Of a stretch of DNA of 64,000 nt, positions 23,964 through 37,060 are shown one piece after another (the first letter of the stretch is position 1; every line of letters begins with the position of its first letter). The notes beneath the pieces are model-generated. The model was given only the letters and a program-made list of their open reading frames with translations, made no database searches and had not been told where the DNA came from. Source of the DNA: Punica granatum (taxonomy: Eukaryota; Streptophyta; Magnoliopsida; Myrtales; Lythraceae). The stretch covers positions 7,573,001-7,637,000 of the forward strand of contig NC_045127.1 of the NCBI RefSeq assembly GCF_007655135.1, given 5' to 3'. Position numbers and translations under genes: made by a program.

Positions 23964-26900
23964 TCACAGAGGAAGAATGTGGAATTCATGAGGCATATAG
24001 TCTTCGCTCGGTCTGTAGTATTTGTCAGGTGAGTAAAGGCTTAGGTTTGAAACTTGGCTCGTGTAGAGGCACGCAAATCTCTCAACCTGCATAACAGATT
24101 TGAGATCTAGTTATTCTCTGGAAAATGAAAAGGGTCATGTTCAAAGAACATAAATCAGCAGAGTGTTATGTGCTCGGTGGAGGAATTGAGAAGAAATCCG
24201 ACCTGATGTGCAAATCGGGAGTTCTGATAACCTGTCTTCATGAGTTGACCCCAGACCTTGTGAAACTGCAATTTCCGCAACAAAGTATGCTTGTTTTGAG
24301 TAAAGTCGACCCAGTTTTCCAATGTTTGCATATTCGAAAATGGAGAAAAGGAAAAGCCGGAACAGCATCTCCCCTTTTCAAACCAAATCAAGGAGAAGGT
24401 TGGGCTATGAGACGAGTCCTACCTTATGGTGGCACCCTCTCTGAGCCTGCTGATGAGTGAGGCGCACTTGATCCCTTTTAACCTGCAAAATAGGGAGGAA
24501 ATCGTCTGAAAAGGTACGCGAGGGGGACATAGATTGTTGAACATTAAGATCAGCAGGAATCCTGATCTAACCTCCAGTTCTTTGACAGCTGAGGAAATCT
24601 TCTGCTTCTCTTCTTGTTCAATATTGTCAAACCTGAAAAAAATGCAACAGAATATTTCAATTTAAAAAAAAAAAAAAAAGTCTTTGCGAACCCTTCATCC
24701 GTTAAACCTAGGGACATTAAAGTCCAGAAATCCCCTACTAACAAGGACACAGCTCAAGCTGATTCTCACTTGAGAGACCACTTCAGATGGTGAATCTCGT
24801 CTTCAATATGATCACGCTCATCCCTTAACAATCTGAGTTGCTAAACAAAACCCAAAAAAAAAACACAACATTAGTCAGTGGAAACCATTGATAATAAATT
24901 GGTGCTCTGATCTTATCCATCAATTGCTGGGAGATTAGGAACCTTGCGGCTGTCCCTCAGTTCCCATAGGAGTTCGACTTCCCTCGCGAGCTCAGGTACA
25001 ACAAGCATTGTACGCCAACCTGTTCAATGGGGCATGAAACAGTATCAACGAAACAGTTACAGAAACAGAATATTTTATCTTTCCCCTTTAACATATAAGA
25101 ACACAAATTAAACAGAATCAATACTTCAAAATAGTAATTTTTTGAATAAAAACATTCAGATTGATGATACGACCAGTGACATAGAAAGTAATGGCAAAAG
25201 TAGAGAAAAAAAGTTGGGGGCAATGAGAGAGAGGCATACCAAGGACCTTTTTGCTTCGCAATATGTCCCCATAGATGTGATCCCCAACATAGAGAACCTA
25301 TTAAAGGGAAAACCCATGCACTAATCATTAAAAATGGAATAATCCTATCCATAAATGAACTATGGGATGTGCGAAGCGATAAGTAGGAGCAGCCAGAGTG
25401 TGGAGAAAACTCTGGCACCAAATTCGACATAATATTTTTCCATTTAGATAACTCCGGCAAGTGAAGATGAAGATAAAATGCCTTTTGACTTCATAATTCA
25501 TTCAAATTTAATGGTAAATGTACTTTACTTATAATCAAGGCAGATGAAAATGATTCACCTGTGAGCTTGACTCAACTGACAGCAGCTTATGCAGATGACC
25601 AACATTGCCTCCCTAAAAATATCACTTAACCGTTCAGATATATAATATTACCATTCATTTCCTCAGCAAAAGATGCTTTGAAGAAATACCTGGAAGACAC
25701 TGCAACTTTTGTCCAAACTCTTCAATGATAACCTCGGGGAAGTGTCTCCCACCTTGAAATGACACAGGTAAAAACCTTTCAGACCAAACACACAAAATTA
25801 TCATGTTTGATATAGACAACGCCATAAAACAATTAAAAGAACGCAAAATTTTTAAAACAAACCTGAGCCATTGGAGTGCCATTGTCAGTATTAAGCAGCA
25901 TCCCACTCTCGGGTTCAACCTCAAAAAGATTGGCACGATTTTCATCGTGGAAGAATCCAGGCTTTGCACTGCATATGTGGTTTTTGTGTAATTAGTTTTT
26001 TCTTTTTCATTTTCCTTTCTCCCTTTTTAAATAAAAAACATAAACTTGTGTTAAGCACATTCACACATTGGGTCAAAAATCCATCTATTGTATAATCTCC
26101 AAAACTTCACACATCTCACATGCAACTAGATTTAATTTCAGTGGATTTTGGATGTCTGTAGATTTACCTGCCAGTGATGACAACATCAAAGTACTGAAGC
26201 CAATCAAATTTGCAAGCACCATCACCCAAAGTATAAGGACGACAGAGAAAATTCATCACAACATTTGTATAGTCCCATAAACTGCGAAGAAAAGGTAAAA
26301 AGATCTTTGACTGAGTCAGCCATAGGTCAATATAAATAATTGAGTTGAGAGATGAGATACAAAGTTACAATGAGAAATGAACAGAAGCTTGGTTACAATG
26401 TAAAAATTCAGTCAATAGAAAAGAAATTCAATCCCATCAAAGCTTTCCTTTCAAATTAGGCGGTCAAGATAGTCATAATTGTATAAAACTAGAAGCATAA
26501 ACTGTCAGTGAAGGATAGAACTGGACAATACCTATTTGTCACCAAGAATGTTGAACGGCCAGAATCTCTAAACATTTTGAGCATTGGGACCAGCGTGGCA
26601 TCCTCATTGATATACCTTGCAAATAAAAAGGCATAAAATTAAATAAGTTACAAAAATTTCACACCGGCTTGTCAAATCAATGTGAATATAATGTGTAAAA
26701 AAAAATCTCAGAAATGGATTATGGCATTTCACTTGAAACATAAACTGTTTCTCATGCATTATCCATTTAAAATTCACAGTTAGAAGAATATCTTGCGACA
26801 ATAACTAATGCTAGAAGATAAATCCACTACAAATCCATAAATTCTCAACTAATCAGAAACATCAGCTACCTTTCTGGATTTACAGCAACCATTCGCTTTA

Positions 26901-28227
26901 ATGTCCCATCACGATGGCACAAATCAACTGCCGCTCGAACATCTTTATACATATGCGCGTAACTGGAGATGTGCAATGGTTGCAAAAATGATAAGTTCAG
27001 GGAACATACATAACAATCAATAACAAAATGTTAACATGCCAACAAGCAGAATGATATAATTTAGTAACTTTCAGCATTAATCATTGTGGAATCAGCCCAG
27101 ACAACATTAAAAACTGGGATGAAAAGGATCAGGTCCCTGTAGTCTAACTGCTCAATCCCACTACAGTACACCAAGATTGAGGTACTACGTAATAAGAAAA
27201 GAAGAATGACCACTATGGGCATTATTGTCTCTAACACCTCTGAGTTTAAGCAAATTTTAAACCTATTATGTAAGAGAGAATTATCGTACGGGGCAAAATA
27301 ACAAGGAGTCTGGTTATGGAACATGTGGCACATGCTAGAATACTGTTGTGTGCATGTAAAACATGGTCAAAGCAGTAGAGTCGGGCATATTCTTACTCAA
27401 CACTGTCTGGAATCTTTCCAGGATTGTTGTCCTTAAAGTCAACAAGTTGGGCAAAAAGATAGGCTTCAGCAAGTGAAAAGAGGGTATCAATGAGAGCATA
27501 GTCTGGCTCATCAAAAGAATCTCGTATTAGAGTACTTCCATAAGTCCCAACTTTCTCTTCCTTAGATAATTCCCTGAATCCATGGTAAGCTACTTTCACA
27601 TACTTATGCCTATCCATCTGCAATTAAAATTAAGAACGCAGTGATGACGAGTCTTAAATTTTCAAAGTATATATCAAAAACAAAAAACAAATTAAAGAAA
27701 TAAGTATAACCACCTTCAAGATGTTGCCTCTCTTTTTGTCAAGAACCAATCCTCTAACCATGTACGTCCAATCAAAAGACCATTCCAGCAACTGCAGTTT
27801 CATTACTTAAACAGTGAAATTCTCTTCAAGCCGGGTAAGAAAGTGAATCCAATACGTAGACACAGAAGCTATATTAATTATGAAAATTTCTAACTAGAAG
27901 TTAGAAGAACAAGTGTACATAAGATGTTACACAGACCTCATGGGGATATCCCAAATCATGAACCAGCTTCCCTATCGTGCCTTCATATGCAAGAGATTCA
28001 AACGTTTCAGGTTTGTACTGAGCTAAAGTGTAATCCATGTCAAATCCAACAGCAACGATGTTCCTCATATTCAGTGATCTGTTGCAAAAGATCTGCTTTC
28101 CAATATCAATCCTCTGCCCTCCTTCAGGAGATGACCATATGAACGCCTTTTGACCGCCACTTTTACAATCCTTACGCGGTTGGTCAGAAACCTTTTGACC
28201 ATCGACGGTTGCAAGATTCTTCTCCAT
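23964..28227 (-). CDS. HAD-superfamily cytosolic 5'-nucleotidase (IMP/GMP-specific type)
   Basis: HAD subfamily IG 5'-nucleotidase of the NT5C2/purine type, predicted to dephosphorylate purine monophosphates in the cytosol. Sixteen exons in transcript order: 27937-28227, 27714-27791, 27397-27617, 26870-26962, 26532-26615, 26168-26281, 25863-25968, 25690-25752, 25559-25612, 25240-25297, 24943-25019, 24770-24840, 24572-24632, 24423-24482, 24203-24265, 23964-24086. Phases are compatible throughout, giving 538 aa. HAD motif I is FDMDYTLAQ (about 62-70, nucleophile Asp and acid Asp); motif II region FLVTNS; motif IV YVGDHIYGDI. The C-terminal part is charged and helical (ERDHIEDEIHHLKWSLK), then ends VWGQLMKTGYQNSRFAHQ and DKYYRPSEDYMP. 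No catalytic residue is lost. From memory the closest Arabidopsis gene is At1g75210. Exon 8 (25690-25752) is the least conserved; its frame was chosen because it alone joins both neighbours. Confidence 0.92.
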
Positions 28228-29260
28228 TGAGTAACTTGTACACAGATGCTTAGTTCCTGATTGATCTCAATAAGAGGGACGACAATAAGCCACTAACATC
28301 GACACGGACAATATCGACCGAAACATGTGAGCAAAATGCATCAAAATCAAGCAGTTCAAGTAAAATCAAACAAATGAACAATTCTGCTCACAAGCCACAT
28401 CACCATAAACTGGTTCCTTGGACATAAATGTATCGATGGCAGTGCTAGTCACATTCGACGATGATCGTTGAGGAATAGAAGCGACATGGAGAGACCCGAT
28501 AACTTAAGGGGTACTGTACCACATTTTTCAAGAACAATCTTGGATTCTTGTTTATATGCCTGCTCCTACTACAAGAACCTTCAAAGTGTTCGACAAGATT
28601 CACCTACAACTTCTCCAAAGGTGAAAGAGACAAAAGGGGAAACCGTTCGCTCCCGGCGAAAGCTGCTATACATTCACATAAGCTTCAACGCTCCACCTTA
28701 CCCCCACGTCTTCTAGCGGAGTACAGAGTCGAACTTGAGCTAAGCACATACATACATACATACATGCAAGCTCAATCACGGCAAAAGGAGCAGTGGAGAT
28801 GGCAGAGAGCAAGAATGCATACCCGAAGGGTGAGTTGGCGCCGAGAGGACCCGGAAACTGACCCAGACACGGGAAGCAAAGAGGCGGTGATGGTAAGGGG
28901 AGTCGAGAGGAGAGAAGAGAGAGAAGCAGAGCGAGAGTGGCTTCTTCGGAATCCGCATCGTCATGGGATTTATATGGGCATCCTCCTCTCCTCCTCGGGA
29001 CTGGGGGAATGCAAGGAGCGGAGAGGTCAGTAGAGCTGAGCGTGATGCTGAAGATGGGAGTGAGTGAGGAATAGGAATCGGATGCCAAGTGGGCAGAAGG
29101 AATTGGCGGGGAAATGCGATCCCGCACAGCACTGACTGGAAGGGTGATTCCGGAACCCGGCGGAATGGGGATTATTCCCTTCCCGGCGTCAGTGAGGAGT
29201 AGGGAATCCGATTCCGGATGCAAGATTCGATCTCGGTTGGTTGGTTTGGTTTGTTTAAAC
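28228..29260 (-). promoter_or_regulatory. 5' leader and promoter region of the 5'-nucleotidase gene
   Basis: GC- and CT-rich on the minus strand (28660-29250), typical of a plant leader. A TATA-like sequence (CATATAAATC on the minus strand) lies at about 28967-28976. If it is used, the leader must be long or contain an intron. The two overlapping long open frames here (161 codons +, 185 codons -) look like composition effects. (CATA)n occurs near 28746-28765. Confidence 0.35.
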
Positions 29261-31590
29261 TAAATTCAGTTTGGGAAGGAATAGGAACCGAAACGTTTCC
29301 GTTTGATGGGGGAATGGAGAGAGTGGGGCAGAAGTGGGAGGGAGGGAGGGAAAGTAGTGATGACTTCTTGGTTAGAGCAGACAGGACGCAGACACGTGGC
29401 GTCATTTTGGGAGCTTGTCCTTTCAGTTTTCATGGTGACGATTGATGATCGACCGGATGGGATCGGAGTTTGTGGTGCGTGAAGAAGGGGGGTGGATTGG
29501 GCTGTGAGCCTGTTTTTCTAGTGAGCTTCCGGCCAAACTATATGGGTCACATCCATGCGTTTCAGGGTCGCATGTCTTGCCATCGACGTGGGACTCCACG
29601 TGATGAGGATGACCGAGCGGAGTGGTCTCAAGCATTGGGGATATGGATATACCGACTTGACCGGTAGGCACTTTTTGTGACGAGGCTCTGCAATATGGTT
29701 AAGGCTGTTAGGGATAGAGGATTTGCTTAATAGGAGACTAATAGCCTCAATCAAGATCATCCAAATGCTACATGATGGACTATCTACCTGGATCACAAGA
29801 TCGAGGACAATGAATTATAAATAACTTTGCAATTGATAAGGTAGACTATAATCATATTGGATTGGATCTCGGACCTTAATTGAATATGAAAGTACAATGG
29901 AACATGTTAGGATTCACGATCATGAAAGGGAGTCTAATAGGGCCCCACAAACTCGTGACCATCACCCAAAGCTTCGCAAACCCCTTACAATAGGTAGTGG
30001 CTCGACAGCCCTTCCCACCACAAGGAAAGGGCTCATTTCAATGATTGGTTAGGAGCTCCCAACATCTAGGGGCTCGAGGAACCCCTCAACCCTTGATCTC
30101 AGGAGCTCGATAACACTTCCCTTTAAGGAAGGAGCTCAACGAGCCCCTACCAACAATTAGGAGCTAGACGAGCCCCTTCCAATGGCTAGGGGGCTTGATA
30201 AGCCCCTCGGCCTTGAGAGGCTCGAATAGCACTTTTGATGGCCAAGGGATAGATAAGTCCCCCAACACGGGGAACATTGGGCAGACCTCAACCTAAACTT
30301 CAAGAAAGACTTTACTTGGGAACTTAGCTGGAAATGATGCCACTAGACCTAGCCTTTAGATAGGTTTAGGAAAATTTAGGCTACGTCTATTCTAGAAAAA
30401 TTATTTTACAGAAAAGTAAATTTTTCATTTTTCTATATTCGGTATCACATAAGGCTTTGTTTGGTTTTGAATTTTTTTTACTCTACTTCACTTATCTTCA
30501 ATTCAATAATACAATTATTAATTTTTTATTTTTTTTTCAATTTTTTTAACAATTCAATTCAATTTTTAATACTAAATTCTACAAACTATTCATTACTTTT
30601 TCCATAATTCAACAACACAATCATTACTTTTTCTCAACTATTTATTATTTTTTTCCACTTTTTCTCATAATCTAACAACACAATCATTACTTTTTTATTT
30701 TATCCATCAATCTTATTATTACAACCCAATTAAATATATATATATATATATATACATAGTTTGAATGGAGTTGAGTTAACATTTCCAAACAATCCCGTTC
30801 AAGTGTTTAGTACTTTTAGTGTTTGTGACGAATTATACCAAATACGATATATTTAAACTAAAATACTAAAAAGTAAAAGCAGTAAACACTTATACTAATC
30901 ACGAGTACTAAAAATACTAGACACTTAAACTGAAATATTAGATACTCGAATTGAAAGTATTAATATGTATTACCATGACTTCAAGTCATGCTAGAAAATT
31001 TTTTAAGCATGATAAAAATAACTTCATCTCATTTTTTAAACCGGTTTAGTTGAAATATTAGTATAATTTTCATATGGAGGTAAAAACTACACTTCCTTCC
31101 TCTTGATGAAAAATACTTTAAATTCTACCATACCTATGTCTGTCTAGACTTTGATTTCACGACCACAAATTAATCTGGGTTCTCATGCTTCTAGTGACTG
31201 AGGCCATTACCTTAGGCATCGGATCTATCGCATTACACTAACTCCTTCCAGGATCAAGGATCGATTTAAGCAAGTCACCTATATGGCTATATCGGGTATA
31301 AGTATTATCGAGTCGCCTATATCGGGTATAAGTATTATCGAGTCACCTGTATTGGGTACCTGCATTTTCCCCATGTTTCATATTATAGCACTATTCTGAA
31401 ACTAGAGACGCACTTCAACCATGTGCCGTGTTACAAACGAGAGATGTCGAGTTCCTCCGGGGAAAAATCTCTTCGCCAATGAAATCATGCCAGGTCGGAC
31501 CGATTGACACGTGGATGCTTCCTGCTCCTCAGAGCATCTTCTTCCCGATTCGCCTCTCCCTCTCCAACCACGAAGCTGAGCATTGACGCA
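29261..31590. other. Intergenic DNA with low-order repeats, no gene seen
   Basis: No coding feature supported. The stretch 29980-30260 repeats variants of a GAGCTCGAnGAGCCCCT word at roughly 40-50 bp spacing on one strand. A MITE copy lies at 30455-30795. A short imperfect duplication around GGGTATAAGTATTATCGAGTC occurs twice near 31285-31345. Confidence 0.5.
30455..30795. mobile_element. AT-rich MITE, family copy A
   Basis: Ends GGCTTTGTTTGG (left) and CCAAACAATCCC (right) are inverted. The interior is very AT-rich and contains ACAACACAATCATTAC. The same interior words occur in reverse orientation at 37784-38075 and again at about 54405-54770, so this is a repeated family in this window. 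It also holds an (AT)n run near 30736-30752. Confidence 0.6.
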
Positions 31591-33412
31591 ATGGCGCCAT
31601 TTCTGCAGCGCTTCATCTCCGCTTCGGCCTCGCCCTCTGGTCCACCCCCATTCCCTCCGAAACCTCCATTCCCGAGCAACTCTCTCTCCGTGAAGCCTCA
31701 GAGCGACGACGATCAGCAGCAGCTCCGGTGCAACATTCTCCGCAGAGACTTCGCCGCTCTCGCACTCCTCGCTCTTGCGCCAGCACGCTCCCTCGCCCGC
31801 CCATCTCCAGCCGCCGCCTTCTCCATTGGCATCTGTACGCATTTCCCTTTCGCAATCGGCGGTTTTCTTCCGGTGAATTTTTCCGTTGTTCCAACTTCTT
31901 GAACTTTAGCTGGGATATGATGAAAATACGTAGCTCCACGGCAAATGTATACTGCGGAATACTTTGGTACAGTTAACAGCAGCTTTACTGTGCTTTGATT
32001 TGCTACTGAAGGCTCAATTTCTACGCAGCAGGACCGAAGGAGTGGCTAAAAGAGCAGAAGAAGAAGTCATCCAAGTTCCTCTTGGCTCCAATAGATGCTT
32101 CCCGAGAGAGCCTTCGGTCGGCATATGCTATTCTGAGTAAATTTCCGTGAACAATCTCGTGTTTTTTGGCTCGTTATTCAATTGAATATGACCGGTGATT
32201 GGATGCTTGGTGATCTGCAGTTAGGGATTCTGACTACACGAATAAGGATTTGGAGGAGGTCCTGAGGCTGTCCAAGTCTGCTGCTAGGGATTGTGTTCCA
32301 CAGGATAGGAATTCATTCGTGAACTTTCAAGCCAATACCGGAGTTGAGGTTTAGTTAATTCCTTATCTCCACTAGTTTAGTATGTGTAATTAATCGTCAT
32401 TACGACGACCACTGGAAAAAGTTCCTGATTTAGTAGCGGGTCGATATTTTCAGCATCTACTGAAGGATTAAGGAAGCGAGAGAGTGTAGGCTATTGGTCG
32501 TGATCGCAGTTAATGTTGTGTTGATGGTCTTTAGCGCAGGTTTGCACATTCAAGTTGATTGTGAAGAATGCAGCCTCTTTGCTTGCCGACAAGGATCCTG
32601 TAAAGCTGGAAGCTGAAGCCATATTAGACAACCTCATTAGGTGGATTATGCCTTCATTCAAGTGATAATAGAAAATAGCATGTGGCATGTGGATCCTGTC
32701 TCTGAGCCTCTTTATTCCTCTCTGGAAAACTTGACGCTGCAAATGATTTTGATTTGATTTTTGGTTTGCCTAGGAATTTATGAATTTAAAATCCGCTGGA
32801 GTCAAGAAATAAGTGATCTGAAAAAATTGAAACCTTGTTCGAGTCTCTTTCCCTTGCAACCTAGAACTCAATTTGTTAAATGAGTTTTGCTTGTGGAAAG
32901 CCAATAGTTGAACTTTTTTCCTTATTTCTTATTCACATCCTCTTGTTGCAGGTCCTTCTCCTCTCTGAATGGCCTGGCAAATGAAATGGATCTTCAACCC
33001 ACATCAAATAGGTATGTATTATTCTTCAGCAATAGCAAAAGCTTTTGGTGCTATTTATAGCTTTTGCCTTTTCGAGGATATGTTGAAGATCTTTCTTTTT
33101 TTTAAATGGACTTCTGCATTTCATCTATATCCTAACCCTCAGTTGAATAGTTGTTACTCCTTGAAGACACTAAGCTGCCAAACTGGTATCTCCATTATTT
33201 CGATGTAAAGTTCTCATGTCATATATAACAGGTTCATTGAGAAAATCAAAATGCAGCACTCTTCCTTTTGTCACTATGGCTATTTCCAGGTGTTTAATAA
33301 AGTTTCTGATCTTGATCTTTGCAGTAGACAGAGGGCAGTTGATGCTCTGAAGGACACCATATCTTCCTTGGACAAATTTGAGCAGGCCATCAAGGATTGC
33401 CTCGAAGTTTAG
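31591..33412 (+). CDS. MPH2: Thylakoid lumenal 16.5 kDa protein (MPH2/TL16-like, photosystem II maintenance)
   Basis: Nuclear-encoded chloroplast lumen protein. The family (Arabidopsis At4g02530 from memory) supports photosystem II turnover under high or fluctuating light and has a PsbQ-like helical fold. Six exons: 31591-31834, 32029-32136, 32221-32348, 32540-32640, 32952-33011, 33325-33412, total 729 nt (242 aa). The first part is a Ser/Pro-rich stroma-targeting peptide. It is followed by a twin-arginine lumen signal: RRDFAALALLALAP and a Pro/Ala-rich cleavage region near residue 75. The mature part starts around GPKEWLKEQKKK, with LAPIDASRESLR, ARDCVPQDRNSFVNFQ and a C-terminal amphipathic helix ending KDCLEV. 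The twin Arg suggests import by the Tat route. The start at 31591 is chosen because it is the first ATG in frame; the longer frame from 31504 has no ATG. Confidence 0.85.
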
Positions 33413-34550
33413 TCCTCTAGATAGATATGAAGTCCAGACTCCCGAGAACAATTTGCAAGTTTATGTATTGCCAACTTGCAACATTTTTACCTGTTGCAAA
33501 TTATCAGGTGGTAATCGTAACTTCCCCCCTGAGTTGGAAAATATCTATTTCATTGAACTGCACATGCGCGCAGCTCAGAAGGAATGATCATTAGGCGTGG
33601 AAATTGGGAAGGAAGGAGACTATTTCCATGTTGCATCAGATTTCATCATTAATCTGGAAACAATTTTGTCTGAAATTTCTATAACTACAGATACTGACCC
33701 CGTAACTAAGAATAATCGTCAATGCACCTTATTCTTGAACAAGATATTGTCTAATCAATTGTTAAAACTCCATGGACGTTAAGCGCGTGAACTGCATATA
33801 ATATAGCACTCTGTTTTACGAGGAAAAGCTTTTCAAATGACAAATTTAATACAAGCGTAAAGCTTTCTTAAGTAAAACTTTCAGTATGGACAAATTCTTG
33901 GAACAAAGTGCTTGGAAAATGCAGTACCAGGTACTTTAACTAAATGCAGTGTTATCGCCATGCCTTTTGTTCTTCCAACTTAATGTAATAATACCTTTTG
34001 AGAAAAATGGTTCTAAAATCAGCTGCGATATACCTTTTAGTTTTGTGGGGTTTCTGGTATTCTTTCTTGATCTAATAATTTCATGACATATGGAATAATT
34101 GCAACTTACGAACGAGCTTGTGGATCCATAGTTTCATGGATAAACCAACATTAACATGAATGGTCCAAAACTGTGATATTCAATATAGCAACATATTCCC
34201 GAGAGGTTAATGTTGGTGAAAGTCTTATATGTTTCCTGTCCATTATCTGTCACTTTTGAACATATTTTCAAATTGTGATGAATTAAGTGAATTGTCTGAT
34301 GAGTAGTTCAGGCTCTCAGCTCTCTCTATCTCTCTCTCTCGGCAATAATTTTCTGTACTTGCATGGCTTAGATTGCCTGCTTGATATAGTAAGTTAAGTT
34401 CTTCTGTGTTAATTATGTTATATTTTCCACTAGTTTTTGCATTCCCTATTAAAAGTATATATATATAAATATAAATACAAAAAGAGAATATATATTGTTT
34501 CTCTATACCTAAGCTATATTTGGAAGTTCAATGCCTATAGTAAATGATCA
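33413..34550. other. Intergenic space between convergent genes
   Basis: 3' UTR and spacer between the lumen-protein gene (+) and the methyltransferase gene (-). Contains a (TC)n run near 34322-34340 and an (AT)n run near 34458-34468. No gene seen. Confidence 0.55.
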
Positions 34551-36085
34551 TTATGAAAGGACTTGAATGGGAGAACCCGAAGCCTGCACCAGGTACAGTC
34601 GGCGACAAGGTGTCCCATCTTCCGGGTGGATTTGCAATGATCTAGGCAGACTCCGGAGCTTGTTGAACAGGTTAAGAGGATCATCATTCATCAGCCCAAA
34701 GTTAGCATCCGGGTCTCCTATTTGGGAGAGCTTTACATCGGAGAACCCAAGAGAAGGCAAGAGACGGTCAGGCCAGTCGCTGTAGAACTGGAAGGTGGAG
34801 TTGGATAGTGTGGTTGATGGCTTGTTCATGAAATCCGCCAAAAGAACCGTCTTAGTATAGGTACACTTGTCTGCTATGATCTTCAGCACTTCCATAGCAT
34901 GTGACGGGGGAAGGTAGTAGAGAATTCCTTCCAGAACCCACACTGTGCTCCTCTCAGAATTATATCCTGATTGTTTGAGCTTTTCGAGCCAGTCCTCTTC
35001 TCTGATGTCTGCTGCTAACCTCGTCAGAGATTTCGCCTTCACCTGTGAATGCTTGTCTTTTTCTGCCGCGTCTATTAGGGCAGCCTTCACTTGCAAGACA
35101 TCGTCAAAATCCACCTCGAAGATGTGACTGTCTTTTAAGAAGCTTAAGCGGTATGCCCTTGTATCCATTCCTGAGAACAGAGGTCGCGTTTCAGAAAATC
35201 AAAATCGGAATTTATTGGAACTGACGAATGTTGCTTTATCATAGATTAGCACACATAAGAGTGCAAGCTTGTGTTAATGTGATGGAATGTACGTCTAATC
35301 ATTTTCAGTGCACTATGTTTCGAGTATTCAGTCTTCTCTTAACGAGTTTTGCTTTCTTGTCCCAGAAATAGGAGTGTTTGTCATGCCCGTAACTGGTAAC
35401 TGGGTTTCTGGTTATGATAATGCACACTTCATCCTTACCTTGTACTATGGTTTGCGAAAATCAAAATTTTTACTATAGAAGTATTGCTTTTCTTTTGCTG
35501 AGATTCTGATCCATTTTATCATTACATGTGAGCTTTGGCAACTTATACCACAATCAGGGAGTTGGAAATCACGCTTGAATCAGTCGTACGGAGAACCAAT
35601 ATGTCACTTTCTTATGTTTTACGTCGGTTCTGCTGCTCTGGTATATCAGCTTCAGTTTAATGCTGTTCGAAAGTTTAGTAAGCAAAATGGGAGAATTACC
35701 AACCTGCACCCAGCAGAACAACCTGCGCCTCTCCATCCTCAAAGGAGCTGACTGCGGCCTCGATCTTCGAATCAAACCACAGCGTCCTCACCGCAAGGAT
35801 CACACCCGAGACTTCACGGGCATTGTTGATCTGATCATTCTTCATCTTCTCGTGGAGTCTCCTCAGGTACGTCTCCCCCGCTAAAATATCTGCCAATGGG
35901 TCATTCACGGCGTGCTTCCACAGGGCTCTCCCAGCGGCAGTTTGGCATGCTGACTGCCTGAGGGGGTCCCACTGACTCTCGATCTTCGAATGCAGTTCTC
36001 TGATGGCACCAGTCAGCAAACGCTCGGGGAGCTTCATGTCGGGCCAGGGGGGGTGCTCCAGTGGCCCGTTCTCGTGTTCTGACAT
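34551..36085 (-). CDS. SAM-dependent methyltransferase, PPM1/LCMT/TcmP type
   Basis: Predicted S-adenosylmethionine-dependent O-methyltransferase of the leucine-carboxyl-methyltransferase superfamily. The true substrate is unknown. Two exons in transcript order: 35704-36085 and 34551-35170. The single intron splits the glycine codon just before MDTRAY; total 1002 nt, 333 aa, normal for the family. Visible motifs: LLGAGMDTRAYRL (SAM-binding loop), FEVDFDDVLQVK (acidic residue that contacts the ribose of SAM), and VWVLEGILYYLPP (motif III region). The N-terminus is MSEHENGPLEHPPWPDMK with no targeting signal, so probably cytosolic. From memory closest to Arabidopsis At5g42760. Intact. Confidence 0.92.
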
Positions 36086-36149
36086 GGTCGCGTTATCCGG
36101 GGATGGTTCGAAGAGCAGTGGAAAGGGAAGTTGGAGGCAATGCATGAAC

Positions 36150-36161
36150 GAATTTATACAA
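36150..36161 (-). promoter_or_regulatory. Candidate TATA box of the methyltransferase gene
   Basis: On the minus strand the sequence reads TTGTATAAATTC, about 65 bp upstream of the start codon at 36085, which would leave a leader of roughly 30-40 nt. It is the best TATA match in the 400 bp upstream. Position and sequence fit, but the transcript start is not known. Confidence 0.4.
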
Positions 36162-36509
36162 GTAGTAGGAAAGAGGGAAGTAAAAGTGAAGGTTTTAGGA
36201 GTGTCTTGGGGATAAGGAAAGAGAGCCACACACAAAACCAACGTCCGAGAAAGAAAGCTGAATCGTATCCTCCTTCTCTGCCCAGTTTTGATGATGAAAA
36301 GGGAAGGTAATGGGAGAGTCCACGAGAGCCACCATCTTTTCCATGTCTGTTGTTTCCCTCTCTTCGTCTCCCCTCTCGTCCCTTTCTTGAACAAGTAAAG
36401 TAACAACCCCCGGGTCCCGCCTCCCAAGGGTACCATGAAAAATTAGTCGGATGGATGCCTGCGAGCGGACAATCCGTATCCATTGGAACAGATTGTCAGG
36501 CGAGTCTCG

Positions 36510-37060
36510 AACGTCAGAATATCGAGGGCCGATAGTATTTAACACGACGTGGATGCGATACGGAGTTAAACGAGTTTGAGTTAAGGCTAAATGCGTTTCA
36601 TATTTAAATAGGTCAAATCCGTTTAGACACGATAAATAAACGTGTTTAAACGGGTTCAACCCTTGTAATCCGTTTAAACACGGTTAGACCTGTTTATATT
36701 ATGTGTTATCGTGTCAATAAATTTATTTCGCATATTGTATCAATTTATAGAAGAAATACACTAAAACATTTAAATTTATTTATATAAATCACTCGTTTAT
36801 GGTGCTTTTAACTTGTAATTAAAGTTAATAGCATCATATCATGTATGTATAATATGTACCTAAAGGTAATAGTGTCATATCGTGTATGTAAAATATATAT
36901 ACACATTTAGACACACTTAGTTAAACGGATTAGACGTGTCGTATCCGTGTCAATCCGTAATTAAATGTGAACACTTTGAGTTTTTTGACATAAACTCGTG
37001 TAGACACAATCTGTTTAAATACAATACGATACGACACATATTACCACCCTCAATATCGTT
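36510..37060. repeat. Degenerate repeat rich in GTTTAAACG/ACACG words
   Basis: Upstream of the methyltransferase promoter, variants of GTTTAAACGGGTT, CGTGTCAAT and TAGACACG recur in both orientations across about 550 bp. The ends are weakly inverted. This looks like an old dispersed element, but family and borders are not resolved. No coding capacity. Confidence 0.35.

Noticed and set aside
24957..25460. 167-codon minus-strand open frame
   Set aside because: It reads through exons 10 and 11 of the 5'-nucleotidase in a different frame, across introns with clear splice sites.
25655..25752. Alternative reading of 5'-nucleotidase exon 8 (frame giving FPEVIIEEFGQKLQ)
   Set aside because: It looked protein-like, but that frame does not match the phase of the exons on either side. 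The phase-0 reading VGDTSPRLSLKSLDKS joins both neighbours.
28666..29223. 185-codon minus-strand and 161-codon plus-strand open frames
   Set aside because: Overlapping frames in the GC- and CT-rich leader of the 5'-nucleotidase gene. Ser/Pro-rich translation, no motif, no exon joining it to the main gene in frame.
31402..31939. 146- and 108-codon minus-strand frames
   Set aside because: Arg/Glu/Gly-rich shadows of the first exon of the thylakoid lumen protein gene.
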